A stretch of 46,422 bases of DNA from UBA8687 sp964564655 (GTDB taxonomy: Bacteria; Nitrospinota; Nitrospinia; Nitrospinales; VA-1): the NCBI GenBank assembly GCA_964564655.1, contig CAZMBO010000007.1:1-46422 (forward strand), read 5' to 3'. Shown here piece after piece: positions 7,677-15,330 of the stretch. Made by a program: the position numbers and the translations under genes. How positions within the stretch are numbered: position 1 is the first letter of the stretch; every line of letters starts with the position of its first letter. Below the pieces are notes generated by a model. That model saw only the letters and a list, made by a program, of their open reading frames with translations, had not been told where the DNA came from and searched no databases.

Positions 7677-8867
7677 TTAAGTGCGATTTGATTTTCTGAA
7701 GATGCCAAATGAGCTGGTGTAGCCATGCAGGAATGTTGTGTTCCCCACCGGCCCTATTTCACCATTGCAGAAAAAACCTCCTAATGGGATTTCCCCAAGT
7801 TTATTGCGGAACATATTGGTATCGTGGTTTGCTTCTCCGTAAAGATATTTCCCTCTTCCGAGACAAGAAAACAATAACGCGCCGCTGGCATTTTCAGCGT
7901 GACCTTGGGATAGATAACGTGTGAGCATCATATCTAGATCTTCGGCAGACATTTGTTTATCGCGAAGATGAAATTGAACGAGCTGCCCGGCTCGTAGCAT
8001 TGCACCAATAGCAAGAGCTCCGCTTTCCCGATCGACTCCCATTAGGTTGCGAATGAGGAAGTCCCCTTGTTTCGGCTCATCTTTCATCGGATCCATCTCA
8101 ATTCCCAGAAACAAAGAAGTCTGCAAGAGTTTTTTGTCAGAATCGGAAAGAGTTTCGTTGAGCTCCTGCAATACTTCTAATGTAGGTTTATCATCAAGTT
8201 TTTTGAGTAAAGTGTCCTGGCAATCAGTTATTTTCATGGGTTCGCCTATAGGCCGGCAACCCTGAGCTACTATGGTATCGACTTCTATATCACCACTCAA
8301 GGCAACACCGATCAAACCGTTGTTGTAAATTTTATCTCCTAGATAAAGAGCATTTCCTCCCAATGATTGGGCGCCGCTGGCGAGGCCTCCTACCTTTTTA
8401 GCATTGGGGTAAGCAAAGTCGATACCAGCAAGAAACTCTTCTCCACGGAAAGAAAAAGGATCGGCCAGGAAAACAAAATGTGGCTGGTCTTCAATATTTA
8501 CATTTAACCATTCCCACCAAACGGAGGGAGAGGTATCCTGATTGGGTAGTTCCTTGGTTTCAGAATAGATGGGTTGGATTTTTACTCCAGGCATTTTAGC
8601 GCAAGTAATGCTGAATGCTGCCTGCTGTTCGACTTCCTCTGCATTTCCAATAATGCCGCCACCCGAACAACCAAACAGCATACCGGGCTTAAGATAGCGG
8701 TTCAACAGATCCGGCACCTTGTCATAAAACTCTCTATATTGAGGCGCAACAAATATTACTGTCAAATCGGCATGATCGCTGCCTAATTGGTGGGTAATTT
8801 GTTCGCTAGCCTCTTGCACAGCCGCATCAATATCAGTTTGTTTCGATAGGGCAGAAACCCATTTCAT
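7677..8867 (-). CDS. FIST domain sensory protein
   Basis: The protein has 396 residues covering a FIST N-terminal domain (about 30-210) followed by a FIST C-terminal domain (about 225-380). Typical stretches are MLFGCSGGGIIG, KKVGGLASGA and GALLFSCLGRGKYLYG. FIST modules are predicted to bind small ligands such as amino acids and are often coupled to signalling proteins. Here no kinase or methyl-accepting domain is attached and none is next to it. There is no membrane segment, so it is cytoplasmic. GGAG lies 6 bases before the ATG. It follows hemG by 52 bases in the same direction. The ligand and role are unknown. Confidence 0.85.
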   Translation of the reverse strand: MKWVSALSKQTDIDAAVQEASEQITHQLGSDHADLTVIFVAPQYREFYDKVPDLLNRYLKPGMLFGCSGGGIIGNAEEVEQQAAFSITCAKMPGVKIQPIYSETKELPNQDTSPSVWWEWLNVNIEDQPHFVFLADPFSFRGEEFLAGIDFAYPNAKKVGGLASGAQSLGGNALYLGDKIYNNGLIGVALSGDIEVDTIVAQGCRPIGEPMKITDCQDTLLKKLDDKPTLEVLQELNETLSDSDKKLLQTSLFLGIEMDPMKDEPKQGDFLIRNLMGVDRESGALAIGAMLRAGQLVQFHLRDKQMSAEDLDMMLTRYLSQGHAENASGALLFSCLGRGKYLYGEANHDTNMFRNKLGEIPLGGFFCNGEIGPVGNTTFLHGYTSSFGIFRKSNRT

Positions 8868-8919
8868 AGTTTACTCCTTCTAAATTCATAAATGACAAAG
8901 GTGTTAGATGTTAATTGGT

Positions 8920-10341
8920 CTACTGGGGTTTACCATTTAAAAATTCAAAAACAGATTCTGCTGTCTGATTTCCATCTTGAATACAGTCCGGAATACCAAT
9001 GCCATGGTATGCACTACCTGTAAGGAATAACCCAGGGAAATTCTTCAAATTTTCCATTATTGCATCAATTCTTTCAGAATGGTTCACATGATATTGCACA
9101 TTCGACTTGTGATTTTGAAATACCTTACAGAAAACGGGAGTTTCTTTGATTCCCATAATTTTTTGCAGATCGTCTCTAACCAACTTTTCCAATGTTTCAG
9201 AATCTTTCTCAGCGATCTCTTCCTGAATTGCCCCTCCTAGATAACAGCGTAGCATTACATACCCTTCAGGTGCGCGATGTGGAAATTTTGAAGAAGTCCA
9301 TGTGCAGGCTAAAATACTGCACCCTTCAGCTTTGGGAACAACAAACCCAAACCCATCGAGAGAATGGGAGAAGCCTTCCTTTTTATACCCAAGAGTTACG
9401 GTTGCCGTGGTTACATAGTGAATACGGTTTAATAACTCAGCCGAATCAGGAGCGATAGGGTACAGAATTTTTGAAGTGATGGCTGCGGGAGTGGCAAGAA
9501 TTATGGCATCTGCCTGGCATTCCCATCCATCTTCCAGTTTCGCATGCCAACCATCTTCCTTTTTTTCGAGGGCAGCAACTTTTGCTCCTGATTTAAATTG
9601 GACATTGGGTGATTTTTTTATAACGGCGTCGACCATTTCGCCCAACCCATCTTTCAAGGTCATAAATAATGAGTAGGAGGTTGTAGGGTGTTTGCTAGAA
9701 TTCATCAACATTGCTTTCTTGCGAGCTAGCATACCAATTATAAGTGACCGATACTTACGTTCGGTTTCGACAAACATAGGGAAAGTGCTTCCAATGCTCA
9801 TCTTTTCTGGATCACTAGCATAGATTCCTGCGAGCATGGGTTCTGCCATTTTGCTGAGTGCTTCTTCTCCCATTCTGCGGCGAACGAACGAGGCCAGACT
9901 TTCATCGGAATCTCCTTCCTTTCTTGGAATAAGCAGGTCTAAGGCCATACGGATTTTCCCAGGCAAACTGAATAAGGGGGTCAGAGCAAATGGTAAAAAT
10001 TTGGTCGGGATCATCAGGCTTAAACCATCCGGCATGGTCATTAGTTTGCCTCCGGTATAAACAAAAGTATTGGGTGAATTAGGGTTAGTCCCTGTAAGGC
10101 GATCTTCCAATCCAAGTTGTTTGCATAATTGTATAGCTGCAGGCTTCTGAGATATGAATGAGTCGGGTCCCCGTTCTATGACGAACCCGTCCGACTTTTC
10201 TGTAGAGATTTTGCCGCCAAATCGGTCGCTTCCTTCCAACAAAACACATTCTAGATCGGCACCTTCTGATATTTTACGTTGAATACGATATGCGGTTGCC
10301 AGTCCAGCGATGCCGCCACCAATGATTATAATTTTTTTCAT
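8920..10341 (-). CDS. hemY: Oxygen-dependent protoporphyrinogen oxidase
   Basis: The protein has 473 residues, the expected length for the HemY/PPOX flavoenzyme (often also called hemG). It oxidises protoporphyrinogen IX to protoporphyrin IX with O2, the penultimate step of protohaem synthesis. The FAD-binding motif IIGGGIAGLATAYR is at 5-18, GSDRFGGKI follows at about 40, and the C-terminal FAD-contact region is GSAYHGIGIPDCI. The O2-dependent enzyme fits an aerobic organism with a high need for cytochromes. It is 23 bases after the amidase-like gene and 52 before the FIST gene. The start has no strong binding site. Confidence 0.92.
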   Translation of the reverse strand: MKKIIIIGGGIAGLATAYRIQRKISEGADLECVLLEGSDRFGGKISTEKSDGFVIERGPDSFISQKPAAIQLCKQLGLEDRLTGTNPNSPNTFVYTGGKLMTMPDGLSLMIPTKFLPFALTPLFSLPGKIRMALDLLIPRKEGDSDESLASFVRRRMGEEALSKMAEPMLAGIYASDPEKMSIGSTFPMFVETERKYRSLIIGMLARKKAMLMNSSKHPTTSYSLFMTLKDGLGEMVDAVIKKSPNVQFKSGAKVAALEKKEDGWHAKLEDGWECQADAIILATPAAITSKILYPIAPDSAELLNRIHYVTTATVTLGYKKEGFSHSLDGFGFVVPKAEGCSILACTWTSSKFPHRAPEGYVMLRCYLGGAIQEEIAEKDSETLEKLVRDDLQKIMGIKETPVFCKVFQNHKSNVQYHVNHSERIDAIMENLKNFPGLFLTGSAYHGIGIPDCIQDGNQTAESVFEFLNGKPQ

Positions 10342-10364
10342 GCTGTATTATGAGGCTTTTTAGT

Positions 10365-10706
10365 TTAGCTTTCGTTATAAATATATTTAACTTTTTCTAT
10401 ATTCGGATTATCGTTTTTAAGATTTTCAAGTAATAGGGTTAACGCAATGGACTGAGAATCTTCCATTTCGTGTCGAGACCCAATAATGCAAATTCCCAGG
10501 CTTGTCTGATCGAACTCAGGATAATGTGCCCCTACTTTTGATGCAGGTCGTCCCATTAAAATTTGTCCCTGAGAATCAATGATAAAATGAAAACCAATTT
10601 CAGACTGGCCCATGTCGAGATGGGCCTTCTTTATATCACTATAGGAAAGGGAGGGGTCACCAGTAAAATGTACCAAAACAAATTTGGTGGTGTCTCTGAT
10701 TTCCAT
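10365..10706 (-). CDS. Short amidase_2/PGRP-like protein, zinc site incomplete
   Basis: The 113 residues match the front part of the T7-lysozyme-type N-acetylmuramoyl-L-alanine amidase fold. FVLVHFTG carries the first expected zinc His (H13), followed by IGFHFIIDSQGQILMGRP and VGAHYPEFDQTSLGICIIG. The protein stops about where the family normally continues to GHRD...CPG, which supplies the other zinc ligands, so it is shorter than the usual 140-150 residues and is probably not a standard amidase. There is no signal peptide, so it is cytoplasmic. It lies between nfuA and hemY. It may be a binding protein, an intramolecular remnant, or a divergent enzyme. Confidence 0.7.
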   Translation of the reverse strand: MEIRDTTKFVLVHFTGDPSLSYSDIKKAHLDMGQSEIGFHFIIDSQGQILMGRPASKVGAHYPEFDQTSLGICIIGSRHEMEDSQSIALTLLLENLKNDNPNIEKVKYIYNES

Positions 10707-10827
10707 GCTAATGTTTTAGGGCATTGAAGTGAAAGGTTCAAGGGGAATTATGGTGGGGTGGATATTAATTTATTCCGCGTGCCATGTCGGTTGAAACTCC
10801 ATGCAGGGGCAATAAAAAGAAAATCAA

Positions 10828-11415
10828 TTAAGTATAAGTATGAACCTTGATTTCCGGATCGAGTTGGGATTTTAGATGATTTTCGATTACACGCAGAGTG
10901 CCACCTGTAGAACTAGGGCAACCGCCACAGGCTCCTTGGTAACGAATTCGAACAATTGGCCCATCTACCTCAATGACTTCTAGCCCTCCGCCATCGTTAG
11001 CCAACGCGGGACGGATAGATTCATCCAGAATGGCTTCAACAATAATGACTTTCTCATCATCGGAAAGTTCAGGATATTGTTCCCTATTAAAATCATCGAG
11101 AATGGAGGAAGAGACTTCGTCATCTCCCTCTTCGTATTTTTTTAAGTCGGCTTCAATAATATTTTTAATTTTATCCTTAAAAATCAACCATAAATCAGGA
11201 GACTGAAGAGTAATGGAGACAAAATTTTCTCGACAATAAACCAGATCGACCATTTCTAAAGCGAAGATATTGGTCGCAAATCTATCTGTTTCCAGATAGG
11301 CACCTGCCTCAATGGTTTTTGAACCAGAATCCAAAACAATTTGGTCCAATATAAATTTAACGGCCCGTGGGTTGGGTGTGAGCTCAATTTCTGTAACTGT
11401 ATAATTTTTTGGCAT
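10828..11415 (-). CDS. nfuA: NfuA-type Fe-S cluster carrier
   Basis: The protein has 195 residues. An Nfu N-terminal domain (about 1-90) is followed by an acidic linker (around EEGDDEVSSS) and a NifU-type domain (about 115-195) with the cluster-binding CGGCPSS motif. NfuA receives [4Fe-4S] clusters from the general assembly machinery and delivers them to apo-enzymes, especially under oxidative stress. Here those would include the ferredoxin oxidoreductase and complex I. GAAGGA lies 5 bases before the ATG. It appears to be the first gene of the minus-strand run that ends at the 6232-6268 terminator. A 9-bp dyad lies in its leader (11427-11475). Confidence 0.9.
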   Translation of the reverse strand: MPKNYTVTEIELTPNPRAVKFILDQIVLDSGSKTIEAGAYLETDRFATNIFALEMVDLVYCRENFVSITLQSPDLWLIFKDKIKNIIEADLKKYEEGDDEVSSSILDDFNREQYPELSDDEKVIIVEAILDESIRPALANDGGGLEVIEVDGPIVRIRYQGACGGCPSSTGGTLRVIENHLKSQLDPEIKVHTYT

Positions 11416-11426
11416 TAAATTCCTTC

Positions 11427-11475
11427 ATCAACAAGGGCAACTTCCTTTCCCTTTATAAGATGAGTTCTTGTTGAT
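11427..11475 (-). promoter_or_regulatory. 9-bp inverted repeat in nfuA leader
   Basis: The arms ATCAACAAG (11427-11435) and CTTGTTGAT (11467-11475) are perfectly complementary, with 31 bases between them. The nearer arm ends directly before the Shine-Dalgarno of nfuA, and the loop carries a TATAAA-like element. It could be an operator pair or an mRNA hairpin that affects translation. Confidence 0.45.
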
Positions 11476-11610
11476 TGGGGTTTAAAAATTTTTTCAGGAG
11501 ATTTTTAGCAAACCTAAGATCGCGACTTTTAACACTTATTGTAACAGGTTTATCTTTTTAAAAAAATTTGCTTTAAAAATAGTCAAGAAAGATCAAAAGG
11601 AAGAAAATTA

Positions 11611-11673
11611 ATGAATACACAATCTCGTCTCAATAGAAAAAGAAAAATGTTACATTTGTTATATGACTTCTGA
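11611..11673 (+). CDS. Possible 20-residue leader peptide
   Basis: A short frame (MNTQSRLNRKRKMLHLLYDF) has AAGGAAG 7 bases before its ATG, a better site than that of the following TPR gene. It overlaps the TPR gene start (11663) by 11 bases in a different frame. Translation could be coupled, or a frameshift error could have split one gene. It is too short to judge by composition. Confidence 0.3.
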   Translation: MNTQSRLNRKRKMLHLLYDF

Positions 11674-12187
11674 TTCTCTGAAACACATTTTGTTTGATGT
11701 CACTTCTGAAAACAAGAGGACCTCTTGGTTTAGGAAGACTTTTTTAATTCTTTTTTTAGTGAACCTGATTTGGTCAATAGGCTATAAAAAAGTATGGGGA
11801 GAGGTAACCGATTTTAAAACCTATCGCAAGGCAGCCCAGCAGGAAATAATTCGACAACAAGGCATCATCCAACAGGACCCAATGGATTTTCAATCTTATT
11901 TTGAGCTGGGTCTCGTTTATCTAACCTTGGGACGGCACAAGGAAGAAGTACAGGCATACAAGGAAGCTTTAAGTTTAAACCCAAAATCTGCACTGATACA
12001 TTTAAATTTAAGCATAGCGTATGATCATTTGAATGAGGGTAGTAAGGCCATCCATCATATGGAAAGGGCAAATAATCTGTATGCTATAAAGAGAAACCAT
12101 CGACAAATTCGTGCCACTCAACGACATTTAAAACGGTATTATTTGAGCTACCCAGGCCTTTCTATGAAAAAGATATTAGGCCGTTGA
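11663..12187 (+). CDS. Membrane-anchored TPR protein
   Basis: The protein has 174 residues with an N-terminal hydrophobic segment (about 24-43, TFLILFLVNLIWSIGY) that is either a signal anchor or an uncleaved signal. After that come two to three tetratricopeptide repeats (about 75-145), including FELGLVYLTLGRHKEEVQAY and IHLNLSIAYDHLNEGSKAI. A basic tail ends the protein. TPR domains mediate protein-protein contacts and the segment suggests an envelope location. The ATG has no clear binding site, but an overlapping short frame upstream does. The partner is unknown. Confidence 0.75.
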   Translation: MTSDSLKHILFDVTSENKRTSWFRKTFLILFLVNLIWSIGYKKVWGEVTDFKTYRKAAQQEIIRQQGIIQQDPMDFQSYFELGLVYLTLGRHKEEVQAYKEALSLNPKSALIHLNLSIAYDHLNEGSKAIHHMERANNLYAIKRNHRQIRATQRHLKRYYLSYPGLSMKKILGR

Positions 12188-12423
12188 GAAAAGTTAGCCC
12201 ATTTGGGTTTTTCTCCTTGATTAGGATTGTATTCGAACCCTAATTTTTTTTATATTGTGGGCGTTGAAGTTGCAATTATGACCTGGGATAAAAATATCTG
12301 TTGTGCTTTCTGAAAATAACCCAGCCGTTTTGCATTTAAAAAGATTGTGTTAGAACGCAAGGAAAAGAGATGGTAGTTTCAAGCGGTTAGATTACCTTTT
12401 TTATTCAACCTGGTAAAAATATA

Positions 12424-12663
12424 ATGGAAAAAGATTTTGAACCTTTAAAAGCCCGACTGCGGATTATTTGTGATCGTCTGGATGAAGATGAGCAGCAATT
12501 TTTTCGTCCATTGATCGATAATTTTAAAGGTCAGACGCAGGAGTTTCAACGCATCATGCGCGATCTCGGTAAATTTGGTGAAAAAATTACTGATGGCAGT
12601 AAGTTTCAAACCTATCGCGAAGTTCAGCATTTGTATGACGATGCTTTCAGAAAAAAAAGTTGA
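12424..12663 (+). CDS. Small acidic protein of unknown function
   Basis: The protein has 79 residues, is all-helical by composition and highly charged (MEKDFEPLKARLRIICDRL, then DEDEQQFFRPLID), with no membrane segment or motif. It ends 16 bases before acyP on the same strand, so the two may be co-transcribed. The upstream ribosome site is weak. I do not recognise it. It is kept because its frame, charge pattern and tight spacing to acyP look like a real gene. Confidence 0.6.
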   Translation: MEKDFEPLKARLRIICDRLDEDEQQFFRPLIDNFKGQTQEFQRIMRDLGKFGEKITDGSKFQTYREVQHLYDDAFRKKS

Positions 12664-12679
12664 TCTTCACTAAATTACA

Positions 12680-12752
12680 ATGATCGAAGCCATCCATATC
12701 ATTGTTCATGGTCGGGTTCAAGGGGTCTGGTTCCGGGCTGGGACAAAAGAAA
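12680..12752 (+). CDS. acyP: Acylphosphatase, 3' end lost in gap
   Basis: Only the first 24 residues are visible before the N run. They hold the acylphosphatase signature GRVQGVWFR (residues 11-19), whose Arg (R19) binds the phosphate in this family. Acylphosphatases hydrolyse carboxyl-phosphate bonds such as those of acetyl- or carbamoyl-phosphate. They normally have about 90 residues, so roughly 65 residues lie in or are replaced by the gap. The gene converges on the ChaN-like gene across the gap. Confidence 0.8.
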
Positions 12753-12852
12753 NNNNNNNNNNNNNNNNNNNNNNNNNNNNNNNNNNNNNNNNNNNNNNNN
12801 NNNNNNNNNNNNNNNNNNNNNNNNNNNNNNNNNNNNNNNNNNNNNNNNNNNN
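12753..12852. other. Assembly gap, 100 N
   Basis: The gap cuts the 3' ends of two convergent genes, acyP and the ChaN-like gene. The flanks show no shared sequence, so the true length is unknown. At least about 200 bases of acyP are missing, so 100 N is an underestimate. Confidence 0.95.
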
Positions 12853-13817
12853 AACTTCACATTGTCGGGAACTTTGTATTCGACCACCCAGGCGTAGTCG
12901 GCAGCAAAAAGAGGGATAGACACTTTTTTCACTTCCATTTCTCTATCTCTCAGCTCTGTTGGGATGTGAGTTATCATAGGTTGGATGATTGAATAGGCGT
13001 GCGGAGTCCTACGGTAAGCACGTTTGGGGATGCCAAACCCGTATTGCACATGAAAGCCGCCGCTAAGAACAACCAATTTTGTGTCTGTATACTTTGTGTT
13101 TATTAAAAATTGCGAAACGGTTTGTGCCATAGTCTCTTCCCAGAGAAGCAGCATGCGATAAGGCTTTTCCAAGGCTTTTTCTGTTCCCCGGTGACCTCCG
13201 AAAGCTGCCATGGAAAAGGCTCGATGGTATGGGTCTTGGTCATCCAGCTCGGGATAAAACGCACCATCGGGAGCGGGGTCACCGGAACGGAAACTATTTT
13301 CAACCTTGCGCGTGGATTTTAGTCCTATCAAGGGTAATTTGTTGGCCTGAGCAAAATCAAAAATAGGTTGATACAGTTTATAGCCTGCCCCCCAGTTTGC
13401 ATGAAAGAGTTTTTTAAATTCTTTTAAGGGGAGTTGGCCTGTATTCCATTGGTCGAGTTTTTCTTGGGCTGAACGGCGAAACATTTCTAGTCCGATGGCT
13501 ACTGAATGCTGTTCGGACAATTTTTTTATAATTCGAAGTTGTACTTTGTGGGCCTCAATATTGTCATGGGTTTCGCCAACATAAATCACCCGAGAAGCTG
13601 CAACTGCATTCATCATCTGCTCGAAATTGATGGTCAGGCCTGTAGGCAGGTGGAGTATTTCCCCAGTTTGTAGATTGCCTAAATTTAGATAAGGAGAACC
13701 CGAGTTAGGGACCGCAAAGTCTTCGGTTTGGCCTTCCTGGGTAATAAGAAGTAGACATAATAAAAATAATGTTACAAGAGGGGTCCGTATAGTTTTGGTG
13801 ACTGAGTTTGGGCTCAT
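12853..13817 (-). CDS. ChaN-family haem-binding-like exported protein, 3' end in gap
   Basis: About 321 residues are visible. An N-terminal hydrophobic stretch (LVTLFLLCLLLITQ, about 14-27) suggests export. The body matches the ChaN/DUF399 family: VIYVGETHDNIEAH, IGLEMFRRSAQEKLDQW, and VVLSGGFHVQYGFGIP. ChaN of Campylobacter is an iron-regulated lipoprotein that binds stacked haem pairs. This protein lacks a clean lipobox, since the Cys in LLCL is not preceded by Gly or Ala. A role in haem or iron handling fits the cytochrome-rich setting but is inferred from family only. The C-terminus runs into the N gap. Confidence 0.8.
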
Positions 13818-13829
13818 AATTTTCAGCTA

Positions 13830-13858
13830 TTGACTTTATGTGTGTTTTTGTTGATAAT
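13830..13858 (+). promoter_or_regulatory. Sigma-70-type promoter, likely for rpsU
   Basis: TTGACT at 13830-13835 and GATAAT at 13853-13858 are separated by exactly 17 bases. Each matches the consensus at five of six positions. It lies about 120 bases before rpsU on the same strand. Confidence 0.55.
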
Positions 13859-13980
13859 TTGTGGCTTCATGCTCAAAAGGATGCAGATAGGCGTGTATTT
13901 TTGTTGGGAAGCATTAAGGAAATTCCTCTCATAACGTCAAAAGAATTAGTTCTATCCATTTAACTAGGAGGTATAAGTTT

Positions 13981-14184
13981 TTGGAAGTAACAGTTTATCA
14001 AAATCAGGTTGAAAAAGCGTTAAAAGTTCTTAAAAGACAAATGACCAAAGAAGGGTTGTTAAAAGAGTTGAAGCGTCGTCGTTTTTACGAAAAACCCTCC
14101 GTGAAGAAAAAACGTAAGCAAAAAGAAGCTAAGAAGAAAAGAAAAGCCGCTATGCGTCGAATGCGATCATATAACCGAATGTAG
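13981..14184 (+). CDS. rpsU: 30S ribosomal protein S21
   Basis: The protein has 67 residues, the normal length for S21. It contains the N-terminal VENQ-like VYQNQVEKALKVLKRQ and a Lys/Arg-rich C-terminal half that binds 16S rRNA near the anti-Shine-Dalgarno end. The start is TTG with a strong AGGAGG 9 bases upstream, which decides the start. A good promoter lies at 13830-13858. The stop is followed after one base by the N gap, so the downstream context is unknown. Confidence 0.93.
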   Translation: MEVTVYQNQVEKALKVLKRQMTKEGLLKELKRRRFYEKPSVKKKRKQKEAKKKRKAAMRRMRSYNRM

Positions 14185-14185
14185 G

Positions 14186-14285
14186 NNNNNNNNNNNNNNN
14201 NNNNNNNNNNNNNNNNNNNNNNNNNNNNNNNNNNNNNNNNNNNNNNNNNNNNNNNNNNNNNNNNNNNNNNNNNNNNNNNNNNNNN
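14186..14285. other. Assembly gap, 100 N
   Basis: The gap lies between rpsU and rlmB. No shared flank sequence is visible, so its true length and content are unknown. Confidence 0.95.
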
Positions 14286-14364
14286 TAATTCCCAATGGAG
14301 CATTTTTCAAATTAGGTATCCATAAAGCTTTTTTATTATAGGTTTTAAAAATACTTTTTGATCG

Positions 14365-15120
14365 CTAACTGCGTATATTTTTTTGTCGCAATGTCTCGTA
14401 AAAAATCACTGCAGCAGCAGCTGAGGCATTTAAAGATTCCAGTGAGCCTTCCATGGGTATTTTTAGAGTCACATCGCAGGATTTTTTCAACAAAGGTCGA
14501 ATCCCTTTTTCTTCTCCCCCTATAACTAAAACCATTGGTTCATCAAATTTGTGTTGATAGCAGGGAGTGTTTCCATCTGGAACAATTCCTGCTATCCAAA
14601 ACCCTGCTTTTTTTAATTGTTCTATTCCACGAGTCAAGTTTGTGACCCATGAAATGGGAAGGTATTCGATAGCACCCGAAGAGCATTTTGCAACGGTTTC
14701 ATTAATAGTTGAAGTGCGATTTTTGGGAAGGATTATTCCATGGATCCCCAATGCTTCTGCCGAACGAATGATGGCTCCCAGGTTCTGCGGATCTTGAATA
14801 CTATCCAACGCAACCAGAATCGGTAACGGAGACTTTTGGAATGCCAGTTTGATTAGTTCTTCCAGTTCCAGAGTTGGGATGATGGCAAAAACCCCTATCA
14901 CACCCTGGTGGTTGTAGTCGCGGTATTTTTTTTGAAAAGCGGTTTTTGGGATCGTTTCAATGGGTACTTTATTTTCATGAGCCAATAGCATTAACGAATT
15001 CAGTCGTGCCTGAGGCTTTCCCTGTTCGATGATAATTTTATAGCAACGGCGTTTTTGAGCTTTAAGAGCTTCCAATACTGGATTGAGTCCAAAAACAGTA
15101 GAATTATCGAAAGAATTCAT
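14365..15120 (-). CDS. rlmB: 23S rRNA 2'-O-methyltransferase RlmB (SpoU family)
   Basis: The protein has 251 residues. An L30e-like RNA-binding N-terminal domain (about 8-80, opening FGLNPVLEALKA) is followed by the SpoU trefoil-knot methyltransferase domain. The three family motifs are present: NLGAIIRSAEALG, LVIGGEEKGIRP and LESLNASAAAAVIFYE. RlmB methylates the ribose of a guanosine in the 23S rRNA peptidyl-transferase region using S-adenosylmethionine. The general TrmH/RlmB family also includes tRNA enzymes, so the exact target is inferred from the full two-domain length. There is no clear ribosome site before the ATG. Confidence 0.9.
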   Translation of the reverse strand: MNSFDNSTVFGLNPVLEALKAQKRRCYKIIIEQGKPQARLNSLMLLAHENKVPIETIPKTAFQKKYRDYNHQGVIGVFAIIPTLELEELIKLAFQKSPLPILVALDSIQDPQNLGAIIRSAEALGIHGIILPKNRTSTINETVAKCSSGAIEYLPISWVTNLTRGIEQLKKAGFWIAGIVPDGNTPCYQHKFDEPMVLVIGGEEKGIRPLLKKSCDVTLKIPMEGSLESLNASAAAAVIFYETLRQKNIRS

Positions 15121-15297
15121 ATTTAATATATGTATCGCCTATAATTAAAGATTGCTGGGACTTTGGAATTTTCTGGACGCAGGACTGCATATGATCTATA
15201 AAGTTATGAAAGCATTGGGTTTATTTTCCGAGAGGTTTCGGTTGCCCCTTGATGATTCTTAACCATTGAACTTGTTCCTCCTCTGTAGGGCAAATTC

Positions 15298-15317
15298 AGG
15301 TTATTGTAACCTTTTTT
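15298..15317 (+). promoter_or_regulatory. Hairpin plus T run in leader of asmA-like gene
   Basis: AGGTTA (15298-15303) pairs with TAACCT (15307-15312) around a 3-base loop, and a run of six T follows. The element ends about 13 bases before the start codon of the large envelope gene. It resembles a weak intrinsic terminator and could attenuate expression or end a transcript from upstream. The stem is short and AT-rich. Confidence 0.3.
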
Positions 15318-15330
15318 ATCCATCCTCTAT

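Noticed and set aside
12680..12919. 79-residue continuation of acyP across the gap
   Set aside because: The part after the N run is antisense to the ChaN-like gene and does not resemble an acylphosphatase C-terminus.
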